Shown: positions 1-9,409, numbered from the stretch's first letter. The stretch is 64,000 bases of DNA from Azospirillum lipoferum (GCF_024170005.1 NZ_JALJXJ010000025.1:1-64000); one strand, 5' to 3'. The notes: generated from the sequence alone by a model not told the origin. Program-made: numbers and translations.

Positions 1-85
1 CTTCCAGTCCGGGAAACGGGATCTGTTGTCCCTGGAGGCCCGCGGAATGCCACCCGCCGCCTTCAAAATACCTGAACCGTCTTAG
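1..85 (+). CDS. C-terminal end of an upstream gene, partial
   Basis: Frame 2 is open from the window edge to a TAG at 83-85 and encodes 27 residues ending in PPAAFKIPEPS. It stops 14 bases before the GTG of the DUF2063 gene, which suggests the same operon. In known bufferin operons the gene before DUF2063 is a DUF692 protein, but this tail is too short to assign to that family. Confidence 0.35.
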   Translation, partial: FQSGKRDLLSLEARGMPPAAFKIPEPS

Positions 86-99
86 ACAGGAGGCCCATT

Positions 100-924
100 G
101 TGCCGGCTGACGCGAAACTTGCGAAACTCCAGAGCGATTTCGCCGCCTATCTGCTGCGCGGCGACCCGGCGGTCGCCGGGGCCTTGCGTCCGGATTTGCC
201 GGCCGGACGGCTGGCGGTCTACCGCAACACCGTGATGGGGTCGCTGGCCGCCGTCCTGGGCCATGCCCACCCCACCCTGCGCCGGGCCCTGGACGAGCAG
301 AGCTTCACTATGCTCGCCTGCCGCTTCGCGGCGGAGGCCCCGCCCCGCCTGCCGATGCTGTGGAGCTACGGCGCCGGCTTCGCCGACTGGCTGGCCGACC
401 CTGAAACGGCTGCCGAAATCCTGCCCGACGGCATCCCGGCTTGGGTGCCCGACCTCGCCCGGCTCGACTGGGCGATGCACGAGGCGCTGTTCGCCGCCGA
501 CGCCGAACCGCTCGACCTCGCCCGGCTGGCCGCCATCCCGCCGGAACAGGCGGGATCCCTGCGGCTGGCGCCGCACCCGTCGCTGCGGCTGGTGCGCTCA
601 GACTGGAACATCCATGCGCTGTGGAAGGATGGCGCCACGGTGCCGGCGCCGCAGCCGGAAGCGGTCCTGATCGGCCGCGTTCCGGGCGACGAAGGCGATT
701 GCGCCGGCGGCGAGGTGCGCTGCACCCGGCTGACCGCGGCCGACGGCGCGCTCGCCGCCGGGCTGCTGGCCGGGGCCACCCTGGACGAGGCCGCCGGGGA
801 CGAGACCGCTGCCGACGCCGACCTCCAATCCCTGCTGGCGCTGCTGTTGCAGAACCGGCTGCTGGCCGGCTTCGCGCTGGACCGGCAACCCTCCCTCACC
901 GGACGCGAAGGGAACGCCCCATGA
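100..924 (+). CDS. DUF2063 (HvfC/BufC-like) protein
   Basis: 274 residues from a GTG start with an AGGAGG at 88-93. The N-terminal part (about residues 5-100) has the DUF2063 pattern: an FAAYLL helix, then RLAVYRNTVMGSL and a conserved HAHPTLRRAL segment; the C-terminal part is less conserved. The family is soluble and pairs with DUF692 proteins. In Caulobacter the equivalent (BufC) works with BufB to mature copper-binding bufferin peptides. That role is known for the family; here it is inferred, because the peptide and DUF692 genes would lie outside the window. It overlaps the DoxX gene by ATGA, so the two are translationally coupled. A copper role would fit the copper-dependent nos operon nearby, but this is speculative. 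Confidence 0.75.
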   Translation: MPADAKLAKLQSDFAAYLLRGDPAVAGALRPDLPAGRLAVYRNTVMGSLAAVLGHAHPTLRRALDEQSFTMLACRFAAEAPPRLPMLWSYGAGFADWLADPETAAEILPDGIPAWVPDLARLDWAMHEALFAADAEPLDLARLAAIPPEQAGSLRLAPHPSLRLVRSDWNIHALWKDGATVPAPQPEAVLIGRVPGDEGDCAGGEVRCTRLTAADGALAAGLLAGATLDEAAGDETAADADLQSLLALLLQNRLLAGFALDRQPSLTGREGNAP

Positions 925-1439
925 CGTCATCGAACGCAAGCCCCTGGGCACAACGCTGGCCACTCCCCGCCCGGCTCGCCCAGCTGTCGGACCTCCGCGA
1001 CCAGACCGCCGGATGGCTCGACCGCCATGCGGTCCCTCTGTTCGACCTCGCCGTCCGGCTGACGATGGCGCCGATCTTCTTCCGCTCCGGCCTGCAGAAG
1101 ATCGGCGACTGGCCGGCGACCCTCTTCCTATTCCAGGAGGAATACCGGGTGCCGCTGCTGCCGCCGGAAGTCGCCGCCCTGCTGGCCGCCGCCACCGAGC
1201 TGACCATGCCGGTCCTGCTGGTTCTGGGGCTGGCGACGCGGCTGGCGGCGCTGCCGCTGCTGGCGATGGCGCTGGTGATCCAGTTCGTGCTGGGTGCCGC
1301 GAACCCGGCCTTCAGCAACCCGCAGCATTATTTCTGGATGCTGCTGCTCAGCGGCCTGATCCTTCGCGGCGGCGGGCGGCTGTCGGTCGACCATTGGCTC
1401 CTTCGTATCAGCCGCCGCCAGACGGGAGACCGGCCATGA
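921..1439 (+). CDS. DoxX family inner-membrane protein
   Basis: 172 residues; the ATG at 921 overlaps the upstream stop (ATGA). About four hydrophobic helices are visible (around residues 43-60, 85-107, 113-130 and 138-152), with the DoxX-type PIFFRSGLQKIGDW near the first helix and a QHYFWMLLL segment near the last. DoxX proteins are small quinone-associated or redox-related membrane proteins of mostly undefined role, and they are common at the end of DUF692/DUF2063 operons. Its own stop overlaps the ATG of the next chemoreceptor gene, so the metal/redox operon and the chemoreceptor seem to be co-transcribed. Confidence 0.8.
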   Translation: MTSSNASPWAQRWPLPARLAQLSDLRDQTAGWLDRHAVPLFDLAVRLTMAPIFFRSGLQKIGDWPATLFLFQEEYRVPLLPPEVAALLAAATELTMPVLLVLGLATRLAALPLLAMALVIQFVLGAANPAFSNPQHYFWMLLLSGLILRGGGRLSVDHWLLRISRRQTGDRP

Positions 1440-3178
1440 CCACTGCCCAGAACAGTTTCCAGAACAGTTTTCCGGCTCCCGCACACCGGCAGATCGCCCG
1501 GCTCGGCTGGCTGCTGTCGTCCGGGCTGGTCGCCGTGCTTCTGCTGGTGCTGGCGGTCAGCACCGTCACCGTGCAGGGCATCCGGCAGGTCGACGAACGA
1601 TGGAACGCCTATGACCTGGGGGCCGCGGCCAAGGCCGACGCCCTGTCCGACCTGCGCGGGGCGCTGGGGTTCGGCGGGGTGATCCACCGCTTCGGCGACT
1701 ATCTGCTGACCGGCGACCCGGCCCGCGCCGCCGAAATGCGGCAGAGCCTGAAATCCGCTTCCGCCAATCTGGAGGTCTACCGCTATGCCGGCGAGCTGAG
1801 CGCCGCCGAGGGCGCGGCGCTCGACAGCATCGCCGCGACGATGGCGCAGCTGGACGCCAAGCTGACGGAGGCCGAGGCCGCGGTGGCGGCGCACACCCCG
1901 CTCGACCGGCCCCTGCTCGACCGGCTGGCCCGCACCGCCGCACTCGACACCGCGCCGGCGGTGGCGGCCATACGGACGCTGAACGGCGAGCTGACGCGGG
2001 CGCGCGCCGCCCTCGGCGAAGCCAACCGCCAGGGCATCGCCACCTTGAACGGCACGGTGCTGACCGGCGGCAGCGTGGCGCTGGTGCTGCTGGTTGCCAT
2101 CGCCGGGCTGTTCCTGTGGTTCACCCATCACCGCATCGTCCGCCCGCTGGCCCGGCTCGCCGCCTACATGCAGCGTCTGGCCGGCGGCGATCTGGACAGC
2201 ACCGTGCCGCTGGTCGGCCGCCGCGACGAGATCGGCGCCATGGCCGGCACCGTCGACGTGTTCCGCGACGGGCTGGTCCGGCTGCGCGCCGCCGGGGACC
2301 GCGAGCGCGCCGAGGCCGAAGAGGCCCGCCGACGTCGGGAGACGCTGGAACGCGACCTCCGCTCCTTCGAGGCGGAGATCGGCACGCTGGCCGCCACGCT
2401 GACCGGGCGGGCCGGCACGCTTCACCGCACCGGGCAGGATCTGGCCGCCTCCTCCAGCCGGACCATCGGCAGCACGCAGGAGGTCTCGGCCGCCGCCGCC
2501 CGCACCGCCGGAACCGTCCAGGCGGTCGCCGCCGCCACCGAAGAGCTGTCGGCCTCCATCGCCGAGATCGGCCAGCGGGTGCAGGGCTCGGTCGCCATGA
2601 CCACGGCGGCGGTCGAACAGGCCGACCGCTCCTCCGCCACCGTCGCCAGCCTGGCGGAGGCGGTGCAGCACATCGGCGAGGTGGTCGGGCTGATCAACGC
2701 CATCGCCAGCCAGACCAACCTGCTGGCGCTGAACGCCACCATCGAGGCCGCCCGCGCCGGGGAAGCCGGCAAGGGCTTCGCGGTGGTGGCGCAGGAGGTG
2801 AAGAACCTTGCCAACCAGACCGCCCGGGCGACCGAGGACATCACCCAGCAGATCGCGACGATCCGCAGCGCCACCGACGGCGCGGTCGGCGCCATCCAGG
2901 GAATCGGCGGCAGCCTGGAGCAGGTCTGCCGCATGGCGCAGGAGATCGCCGACGCCGTCACCCAGCAGGACGAGGCGACGCGCGAGATCGCCCGCAACAT
3001 CCAGGAGACCGCAGGATCGGCCGGCGCGGTCAGCGCCGCGATTTCCGAGGTTGCGCAGGCTGCCGAACAGGCCGGAATGGTTGCGGAAAGCATGTTTTCC
3101 TCCGCACAATCGCTCGGCAGCGAGACCAAGCGGCTGGAGGGGGCGGCGCACAGCTTCTCCCAGGCGTTGCGCGCGTGA
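1436..3178 (+). CDS. Methyl-accepting chemotaxis protein
   Basis: 580 residues from ATG 1436, which overlaps the DoxX stop. Order of parts: membrane helix 1 (about 24-47), a periplasmic helical sensor of about 160 residues, membrane helix 2 (about 210-232), HAMP (about 233-285) with IVRPLARL and DEIGAMA, and a long coiled-coil signalling domain. The hairpin tip shows INAIASQTNLLALNATIEAA and GKGFAVVAQEVKNLA, the CheA/CheW contact region of classical receptors. The periplasmic part carries YDLGAAAKADALSDLRGALG...GGVIHRF, nearly the same as in the following GGDEF-EAL protein. The ligand is unknown. No C-terminal CheR pentapeptide is present. Confidence 0.93.
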   Translation: MTTAQNSFQNSFPAPAHRQIARLGWLLSSGLVAVLLLVLAVSTVTVQGIRQVDERWNAYDLGAAAKADALSDLRGALGFGGVIHRFGDYLLTGDPARAAEMRQSLKSASANLEVYRYAGELSAAEGAALDSIAATMAQLDAKLTEAEAAVAAHTPLDRPLLDRLARTAALDTAPAVAAIRTLNGELTRARAALGEANRQGIATLNGTVLTGGSVALVLLVAIAGLFLWFTHHRIVRPLARLAAYMQRLAGGDLDSTVPLVGRRDEIGAMAGTVDVFRDGLVRLRAAGDRERAEAEEARRRRETLERDLRSFEAEIGTLAATLTGRAGTLHRTGQDLAASSSRTIGSTQEVSAAAARTAGTVQAVAAATEELSASIAEIGQRVQGSVAMTTAAVEQADRSSATVASLAEAVQHIGEVVGLINAIASQTNLLALNATIEAARAGEAGKGFAVVAQEVKNLANQTARATEDITQQIATIRSATDGAVGAIQGIGGSLEQVCRMAQEIADAVTQQDEATREIARNIQETAGSAGAVSAAISEVAQAAEQAGMVAESMFSSAQSLGSETKRLEGAAHSFSQALRA

Positions 3179-3212
3179 TTTCTAGTGGTTCCGGGGAAGA
3201 GGGAAGGCCGGC

Positions 3213-5819
3213 GTGACCGACATCGTCAGTGAAGACTCCGGAGTCATCGGTAGCGGCCCACAGGCCATCCCCGGAGCAAACCGCCGGACCCTGACCATCG
3301 CCCGCTCGGCGCTGCTGCTGGCGGCGGCTCTGGTCGTCTGTCTGGCCGTGATGCTGGCGGTCGGGCTGCAACTGATGCGCGGCATGGACGCGGTGGCCGA
3401 CGGCTGGCGCGATTACGATCTGCAGGCCGCCACCAAGTCCGACGCCCTGTCGGAGGTACGCGGGCATCTCGGCCTGGGCGGTGTCATCGACCATTTCCGC
3501 GAGGGCACGCAGACGGGTCCAGGTGACCATTCAGTCGGCGACCATGCGGCGCTGGACCGGTCCCTGGCCCTGGCGCGGGCCAATCTGGCGATCTACCGCG
3601 ACATGGTCACCCCCAGCGAGGACGAGGCGCGGGCCATCGCCGCCATCGCCGCCTTTCTCGACGCCATCCAGGTGCAGATGGAGGATCCGGCGGCGGCCAT
3701 CCCCCCGGAGGCGTTCGACGCCTGCCGCCGCGACGCGGTGAAGGGGCTGGCGGCGTTGAACAGCCATCTCAGCGCGCAGCGCGCCCGGCTGACCGCCGCC
3801 ACCCTGACCGACATCGAGGCCCTGCAACGGCTGATGGCGGTCGGCGGCGGCATCATCGCCGTGCTCGTCCTGGCGCTGGCCGGGGCCGCCGTGTGGTTCA
3901 CCCGCAGCCGCATCGTCGGTCCGCTCGGCCGTCTGGTGGAGGACGCCCGCCGGCTGGCCCGCCGCGACCTCGACCGCCCTTTCCGGGGTTGGGGCCGGCG
4001 AACCGGATCAGGCTTCCGGCACGACGAGCTGGGCCTGCTCGGCCGCAGCCTGGAGGACAGCCGGGCCGCCCTGCGCGACCTGTTCACCGCCATCGAGGAG
4101 AAGACCCGCCGGCTGGGCGAGAGCGAACGCCGCTATGCCATGGCCGCCGCCGCCACCAACGACGGGCTGTGGGACTGGGACCTGGAGAGTGGGGATTTCT
4201 ACCTGTCGCCCCGCCTGCGCCAGATGCTCCGTCTGCCGGCGGATGATGGAGAGCCCGGCCTTTCCACCCTGCTCGCCCACATCCATCCCGACGACCGGCA
4301 TGCCGTGCTCGCCGCGATCCGTCAGGGGGAGCATGGCGCGGACGGCGCCAGCTTCGACGTGGAGTTCCGCGTCCTGCCGCCGGACCGGAGGAGGCAGGAG
4401 GAAACGGAGCGGGAGGAGGGCACCCGCTGGCTCCATCTGCACGGCATCGTCGCCGCCGGTCCGGACGGCCGGGTGGCGCGGCTGGCCGGCTCCGCCGCCG
4501 ATGTCAGCGACCGCAAATCCTACGAGGCGCGGCTGGTCCATCAGGCCACCCACGATTTCCTGACCGGCCTGCCCAACCGCGCCTATCTGATCCGCTGGCT
4601 GCGCGAGCGGCAGGGGACGGAGGACACCGGCCGCAGTGATCTGGCGCTGCTGTTCCTCGATCTCGACGGCTTCAAGGTCTTCAACGACAGCCTGGGCCAT
4701 GCGGTCGGCGACCGCGTTCTGGTCGCGACGGCGGAGCGGATCGCCGGCCTGCTGGACGCGGGGGAGTTCGTCACCCGGCTGGGCGGTGACGAGTTCGTCG
4801 TCGCGATTCCCGCCGGGCAGGAGGCGGCGATCGCCCGCGCCCAGGCGCTGGAGACCGCCTTCCAGCGCCCGCTCTGCGCCGGCGGCATGGAGTTGCGGGT
4901 CGGGCTCAGCATCGGTCTGGCGGTTGACGACGGCACCAGCCACGATCCGGACAGCCTGCTGCGCGACGCCGACATCGCGCTCTACCGGGCCAAGGAGCAC
5001 GGCAAGGGACGCACCGTGCTGTTCGACGCCTCCCTGCGCGAGGCGATCCTGATCCGCAGCCGCCTGCAACGCGACCTGACCCCATCGCTGGAGGCCGGCG
5101 ACATCTTCCTGGTCTATCAGCCGATCGTCTCGCTCCCCGACGGACGGCTGACCGGGTTCGAGGCGCTGGTGCGCTGGCGCCATCCCGACCTCGGTCTGGT
5201 CAGCCCGGCCCAGTTCATCCCGATCGCCGAGGAGACCGGCCAGATCCTGCCGCTCGGCCGCCATGTGCTGGAACGGGCGGTGGAGCAGCTCGCCCGCTGG
5301 CGCGGGATGGCGGGGGGTGCTGCCCTGACCGTCAACGTCAACCTGTCGGCCCGCCAGATGTGGGACGAACGCTATGTCGACGACATGCTGGCGTATCTCG
5401 CCGACGGCCGCGCCGGCGGGCTGAAGGTCGAGGTGACGGAGAGCATGACCGTCGCCGACCACGATCAGGCCCACGCCATCCTGGAACGCTTCCACGCGCT
5501 GGGCGTGGCGCTGTGCATGGATGATTTCGGCACCGGCTATTCCTCGCTGTCGCATCTCGGCCGCCTGCCCTTCGACGTCGTGAAGATCGACAAGAGCTTC
5601 GTCAGCGCGCTCGGCAGCGATCCCCGGCAGGAATCGCTGCTGCGCGGCATCGTCGAGCTGGCCCACCGCATCGGGCTGGAGGTCGTCGCCGAAGGCGTCG
5701 AGACGGAGGAGGAGCGGGCGGTCCTGACCCGGATCGGCTGCGACTACGCCCAGGGCTACCTGTTCGCCCGCCCGCTGTCGGTGGCCGACGCCGAGGCGCT
5801 GCTGCTGAGCGCCGCATAG
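3213..5819 (+). CDS. Membrane PAS-GGDEF-EAL c-di-GMP enzyme with MCP-like sensor
   Basis: 868 residues from GTG 3213, with GGGAAGAGGGAAGG upstream. Order: membrane helix (about 26-48), periplasmic sensor with YDLQAATKSDALSEVRGHLG...GGVIDHF, membrane helix (about 208-230), HAMP-like linker, PAS domain (about 305-430, NDGLWDWDLESG), GGDEF (motif at about 525, RLGGDEFVV intact) and EAL (about 620-860; FEALVRW and DDFGTGYSSL intact). Both cyclase and phosphodiesterase activity are possible. The inhibitory RxxD site before GGDEF is DAGE here, so product inhibition is probably absent. It follows the chemoreceptor by 34 bases and probably senses the same signal, linking taxis to the motile/sessile switch. 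Confidence 0.92.
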   Translation: MTDIVSEDSGVIGSGPQAIPGANRRTLTIARSALLLAAALVVCLAVMLAVGLQLMRGMDAVADGWRDYDLQAATKSDALSEVRGHLGLGGVIDHFREGTQTGPGDHSVGDHAALDRSLALARANLAIYRDMVTPSEDEARAIAAIAAFLDAIQVQMEDPAAAIPPEAFDACRRDAVKGLAALNSHLSAQRARLTAATLTDIEALQRLMAVGGGIIAVLVLALAGAAVWFTRSRIVGPLGRLVEDARRLARRDLDRPFRGWGRRTGSGFRHDELGLLGRSLEDSRAALRDLFTAIEEKTRRLGESERRYAMAAAATNDGLWDWDLESGDFYLSPRLRQMLRLPADDGEPGLSTLLAHIHPDDRHAVLAAIRQGEHGADGASFDVEFRVLPPDRRRQEETEREEGTRWLHLHGIVAAGPDGRVARLAGSAADVSDRKSYEARLVHQATHDFLTGLPNRAYLIRWLRERQGTEDTGRSDLALLFLDLDGFKVFNDSLGHAVGDRVLVATAERIAGLLDAGEFVTRLGGDEFVVAIPAGQEAAIARAQALETAFQRPLCAGGMELRVGLSIGLAVDDGTSHDPDSLLRDADIALYRAKEHGKGRTVLFDASLREAILIRSRLQRDLTPSLEAGDIFLVYQPIVSLPDGRLTGFEALVRWRHPDLGLVSPAQFIPIAEETGQILPLGRHVLERAVEQLARWRGMAGGAALTVNVNLSARQMWDERYVDDMLAYLADGRAGGLKVEVTESMTVADHDQAHAILERFHALGVALCMDDFGTGYSSLSHLGRLPFDVVKIDKSFVSALGSDPRQESLLRGIVELAHRIGLEVVAEGVETEEERAVLTRIGCDYAQGYLFARPLSVADAEALLLSAA

Positions 5820-5838
5820 CACGAGGCGGAGTGCCGCC

Positions 5839-7284
5839 TTACGGCCGGTTGACCTGCACCGCCAGCGCGGCGGCCGCCTTGCCGGACAGCGGAACGCCGG
5901 CTGGCACCGCCACCGCCTCCGGTGCCGGGCCGCCCCCGGTCCCGCCCAGCTGTGTCTGGCCGAGCCGCCCGGTCACCCGGAACGCCACCCAGACCGCGGC
6001 GAGGCCGAACAGCACCGATCCCGCCGCCTGCCCGATCAGCACGCCCGGCGCCCCGGCCAGCCAGCCGCCGACCGCCACGAACGGCATGGTCCCCAAGGTC
6101 GCCCTGCCCCAGTTGAAGCCAGTCGCCAGCAGGGGGAAGCCCAGATTGTTGAAGGCGGCGTTGGCGACGAAGAGGCAGCCGACGAACAGGAACCCGCCGG
6201 CCACGGCGGTGCAGAACAGGCGGACCAGTTCGGCCGACACGCCTTTGGCGGAAAAGGCGATCACCACCCAGTCGCGGGCAAGGAACAGACCCAGCCAGAC
6301 CGCCAGCACCCAGACGACGATCAGTCCCAGGCTGGCCCACAGGGTCGCCCGCACCCGGTCGGGGCGGCCGGCCCCCAGATTCTGCGCCAGGATCGGTCCG
6401 ACCGCCCCGGTCAGGGCGAAGATGGTGCCGAAGGCGACCGGAACCATGCGGTCGACGATGGCCGCCCCGGCGACCGCGGCATCGCCGAAGCGGGCCATGC
6501 TGGTGGTGACGTAGACGCCGGCGATCGGGGTGGCGAGATTGGTGAGCACGGCCGGACCGGCGATGCCGGCCAGCGTCCGGGCATCCTTCAGCAGCCCGGC
6601 CCAGCCGGGGGCGGCGACCAGCCGATGCACCAGCGCCGCGCCGTGCCAGCCGATGGCGGCCAGCAGGCAGCGCGACAGCACGACTGTCACCGCCGCCCCG
6701 GTCAGGTCCAGCCGCAGGCCGAAGATCAGGACCGGGTTCAGCGCCGCGGTGAACAGCGCCGCATAGAGCGTGACGGTCATGGCGCGGCGCGCATCGCCCA
6801 GCGCCCGCAGCACCGCCGAACAGCCCATACCGAGGCCGAGCAGCGGCAGGGTCGGCGACAGGATGGTCAGATAGCCGACCGCGAGATCCCTGGTGGCTCC
6901 CCTGGCGCCCAGCAGATCCATCGCCGGCCCCAGCAACGGCAGGGTCAAGAGGCCGACCAGTGCGGCGACCAGTGCCGTGAGGATCAGGCTGGACCCCGCC
7001 AACCTCGCCGCCTCCGCCCGCCGGCCGCCGCCGATCGCGCGTGCGACGAGCGCGCCGGAGCCGATCGACAGCCCGATGCATAGCGACGATTGCAGGAACA
7101 GGACGGTGCCGGCGAACCCGACCGCCGCCGCCAGTTCCCGTTGACCCAGCAGCGAAATGTAGAACAGGTTCAGCAGATCGACCGCGAACACCGCGATCAG
7201 CCCGACCGATCCGGTGGCGGTCATCACCATCACATGGCGCATCGGGGAACCGGTGGTGAAGCGGCCTGCGGCGGTTTCGGCCAT
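5839..7284 (-). CDS. MATE family efflux transporter
   Basis: 481 residues from the ATG at 7284, chosen over an upstream in-frame start at 7437 because AGGAGA lies 8 bases before it and the N-terminal extension is not membrane-like. About twelve hydrophobic helices in two homologous halves are visible, with MATE-type segments such as FYISLLGQRELAAAVG and a second-half TSMARFGDAAVAGAAI. These exporters use a cation gradient to expel organic cations or secondary metabolites. It converges with the GGDEF-EAL gene and is divergent from parA. The substrate cannot be told from sequence. Confidence 0.87.
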   Translation of the reverse strand: MAETAAGRFTTGSPMRHVMVMTATGSVGLIAVFAVDLLNLFYISLLGQRELAAAVGFAGTVLFLQSSLCIGLSIGSGALVARAIGGGRRAEAARLAGSSLILTALVAALVGLLTLPLLGPAMDLLGARGATRDLAVGYLTILSPTLPLLGLGMGCSAVLRALGDARRAMTVTLYAALFTAALNPVLIFGLRLDLTGAAVTVVLSRCLLAAIGWHGAALVHRLVAAPGWAGLLKDARTLAGIAGPAVLTNLATPIAGVYVTTSMARFGDAAVAGAAIVDRMVPVAFGTIFALTGAVGPILAQNLGAGRPDRVRATLWASLGLIVVWVLAVWLGLFLARDWVVIAFSAKGVSAELVRLFCTAVAGGFLFVGCLFVANAAFNNLGFPLLATGFNWGRATLGTMPFVAVGGWLAGAPGVLIGQAAGSVLFGLAAVWVAFRVTGRLGQTQLGGTGGGPAPEAVAVPAGVPLSGKAAAALAVQVNRP

Positions 7285-7519
7285 CGGATCGGTCTCCTGC
7301 TCGGCGGCTCCCTGCCGGCCCGCGGGCCACAGTGCCGCAAGCCGACGCCGACGGCAAACCGCTTCGAGCCGGACCGACATCATTTCCTCCGGGGCATGGC
7401 TGCGGCCGATGCCGGCGCCGGCATCGGCGCACCCCAAAAGCCACGCACCGCCACGGCTTCCTTGACCATTGTAGCATCTACCCCTACCCTCCCGCCCGGC
7501 TCATGCTGAGGAGGGGACG
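7285..7519. promoter_or_regulatory. MATE/parAB divergent intergenic region with 24-bp palindrome
   Basis: 235 bases between the divergent MATE and parA starts. The only clear structure is a perfect 24-base palindrome at 7405-7428 (GCCGATGCCGGC and its mirror). It may be an operator for parAB autoregulation or a partition site; no T-run follows it, so a terminator is unlikely. A TTGACC at about 7465 could be a -35 element for parA, without a convincing -10. Confidence 0.45.
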
Positions 7520-8533
7520 GTGAAGGGCGACGAGTTGCGGACCCATCGCGAAGCGAAAGGACTGTCGCAGTCCGAGTTCGCCGTCTGGCTGAACGAACGG
7601 CTGCAACGCCGCTACGACAAGCAGAAGATCAGCCGCTGGGAAAATGACGCGGAACGCATCCCGACGGCGGTCGATGCGCTGATGACACGTGAAATCAATG
7701 GGCCGGAGCCTGAAAAGCTGGGCGGCCCGGCGCTGGTCGTCGTCGTGGCGAACCAGAAGGGCGGCTGCGCCAAGACGGTGTCGGCGGTCAACATCGCGTC
7801 GGCCCTGGCGATCAAGGGCTATTCGACCATGCTGATCGACTGCGATCCGCAGGCCAACGCCACCCAGCATCTCGGCATCGACTCCTACACGATGGAGACG
7901 GAGGGCAAGACCCTCTATTACGTCATGCATGGCGACCTGGAACTGGACGACATCCTGGTCACCGTGCCGGAAAGCGGCCTGCGCGTCGCCCCCTCCTCCA
8001 TCCGGCTGGCGGAGACGGAGGTGGAACTGGGCAAGGAGGCCGGCGGCGACTTCATCATGAAGGAGAAGATCGCCGCGGCGAAGCGCAGCTTCGACTTCAT
8101 CATCATCGACACGCCGCCCAACATCGGCGAGCTGACCAAGAACGCCATGGTCGCCGCCCACACCGCGGTCATCCCCTGCCAGACCGAGAAGTTCAGCCTG
8201 CTCGGCATGGCCTTCCTGCTGGAGAACGTCGCGAAGATCCGCCGGCGGATGAACACCGCCCTTGGCGTGCTCGGTATCGTCCCGACCATCTTCAAGCAGC
8301 GGGAACGCAACGACCGCGAGGTTCTGGAACAGATCCACGAACAGTACGGCCCGCATCTGCGGGTGTTCGATCCGGTGCCGAAGGCGTCGGTCTATGCCCA
8401 GGCGACCTCGGTCGGCCGTGCGGCGGTGGAAGCGATGCCGGACGTGGCCGGCGCCGCCGTCTACCGTGATGTCGCCGCCGCCCTGGCCGAGGAACGCACC
8501 GCCCGCATCAAGGAGGTCGACCGTGTCGCGTAG
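7520..8533 (+). CDS. parA: ParA-type partition ATPase with N-terminal HTH
   Basis: 337 residues from the GTG at 7520, preceded by AGGAGGGG. Residues 1-45 form an XRE-like helix-turn-helix (LRTHREAKGLSQSEFAVWL). The ATPase follows, with a deviant Walker A KGGCAKTVS at about residue 80, LIDCDPQANAT (Walker A') and FIIIDTPPN (Walker B). ParA proteins with their own DNA-binding domain belong to the plasmid/chromid type I partition class and repress their own operon. The stop overlaps the parB start. No repC or repA is in the window, so replication control lies elsewhere. Confidence 0.9.
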   Translation: MKGDELRTHREAKGLSQSEFAVWLNERLQRRYDKQKISRWENDAERIPTAVDALMTREINGPEPEKLGGPALVVVVANQKGGCAKTVSAVNIASALAIKGYSTMLIDCDPQANATQHLGIDSYTMETEGKTLYYVMHGDLELDDILVTVPESGLRVAPSSIRLAETEVELGKEAGGDFIMKEKIAAAKRSFDFIIIDTPPNIGELTKNAMVAAHTAVIPCQTEKFSLLGMAFLLENVAKIRRRMNTALGVLGIVPTIFKQRERNDREVLEQIHEQYGPHLRVFDPVPKASVYAQATSVGRAAVEAMPDVAGAAVYRDVAAALAEERTARIKEVDRVA

Positions 8534-9407
8534 TCTTCTCGGCAAGGCAACCAAGCCGGCGCAGAGCGCCACCGCAGCAGCCAGGATGAAGGACGCGCTG
8601 TTCGGCCTCAGCCGCCATGCGCCGCATTTGGTGGAGGTGCCGGTCGACCGCATCGCCCCCAATCCGAACCAGCCGCGCCGCGAGTTCGACGAGGAGGATT
8701 TGCGTGGGCTGGCCGCCTCGATCGAGCGGCACGGGCTGCAACAGCCGATCGGCGTGCGCCAGACCGCCGACGACCAGTGGCAGCTGGTCTATGGCGAACG
8801 CCGCCTGCGGGCGATGCGTCTGCTGGGACGGGAGACCATCTTCGGCATCCTGTTCACCGGCGACGATGACGAGGAGATCGCCATCGTCGAGAACCTCCAG
8901 CGCAGCGACCTGAACCCGCTGGAGGAATCCGATGCGCTGGCCCGGCTGGCCGAACGGCACGGCTACTCCCACCGTCAGCTGGCCGAAGCGCTGGGCCGCA
9001 AGAAGACCTACGTCACCATGATGCTGTCCTTTCAGCGCCTGGCCCCGGCGATCCGCGAGGACTATTCCCAGCTCCGCCCGACCAAGGCGAAGCTGGAGGC
9101 GCTGGCCGCCATCGACGACCAGACCGAGCAGCTGCGCGCCTGGGAAAAGCTGAAGCGCGCCGAGGCCGGTCCCCTGCCCTCCCCTGCGGCGCCCTCCTCC
9201 GGTCCGTCCAGGCGCGAGCCGGTCAGCGCTCCCGCCGGCATCGCGTCCAGCGCCCTGCCCGCGCGGGCCGCCAAGCCGGTCTTCCAGGCCCGCGACGTGT
9301 TGCAGGATCTCCAGGCGAAACCGCAGCCGCTGTCCGACACCGACCGTCAGGCGCTTGCCGACATGCGCACCGCCATCGACGCCATCCTGGCCGGCGCCGG
9401 GAAGTAA
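8523..9407 (+). CDS. parB: ParB-type centromere-binding protein
   Basis: 294 residues from the GTG at 8523, which has AAGGAGG at 8512-8518 and overlaps the parA stop by 11 bases. Domains: ParB/Srx N-terminal fold (about residues 35-125) with PNQPRREFDEEDLRGLAASI, YGERRLRAM and the IVENLQRSDLNPLEE box, then a helix-turn-helix (GYSHRQLAEALGRKKTYV), and a proline-rich linker to a short C-terminal dimer region. It should bind a parS site and act with ParA in replicon segregation. The GERRLRA motif indicates the CTP-binding class. Confidence 0.9.
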   Translation: MSRSLLGKATKPAQSATAAARMKDALFGLSRHAPHLVEVPVDRIAPNPNQPRREFDEEDLRGLAASIERHGLQQPIGVRQTADDQWQLVYGERRLRAMRLLGRETIFGILFTGDDDEEIAIVENLQRSDLNPLEESDALARLAERHGYSHRQLAEALGRKKTYVTMMLSFQRLAPAIREDYSQLRPTKAKLEALAAIDDQTEQLRAWEKLKRAEAGPLPSPAAPSSGPSRREPVSAPAGIASSALPARAAKPVFQARDVLQDLQAKPQPLSDTDRQALADMRTAIDAILAGAGK

Positions 9408-9409
9408 AG

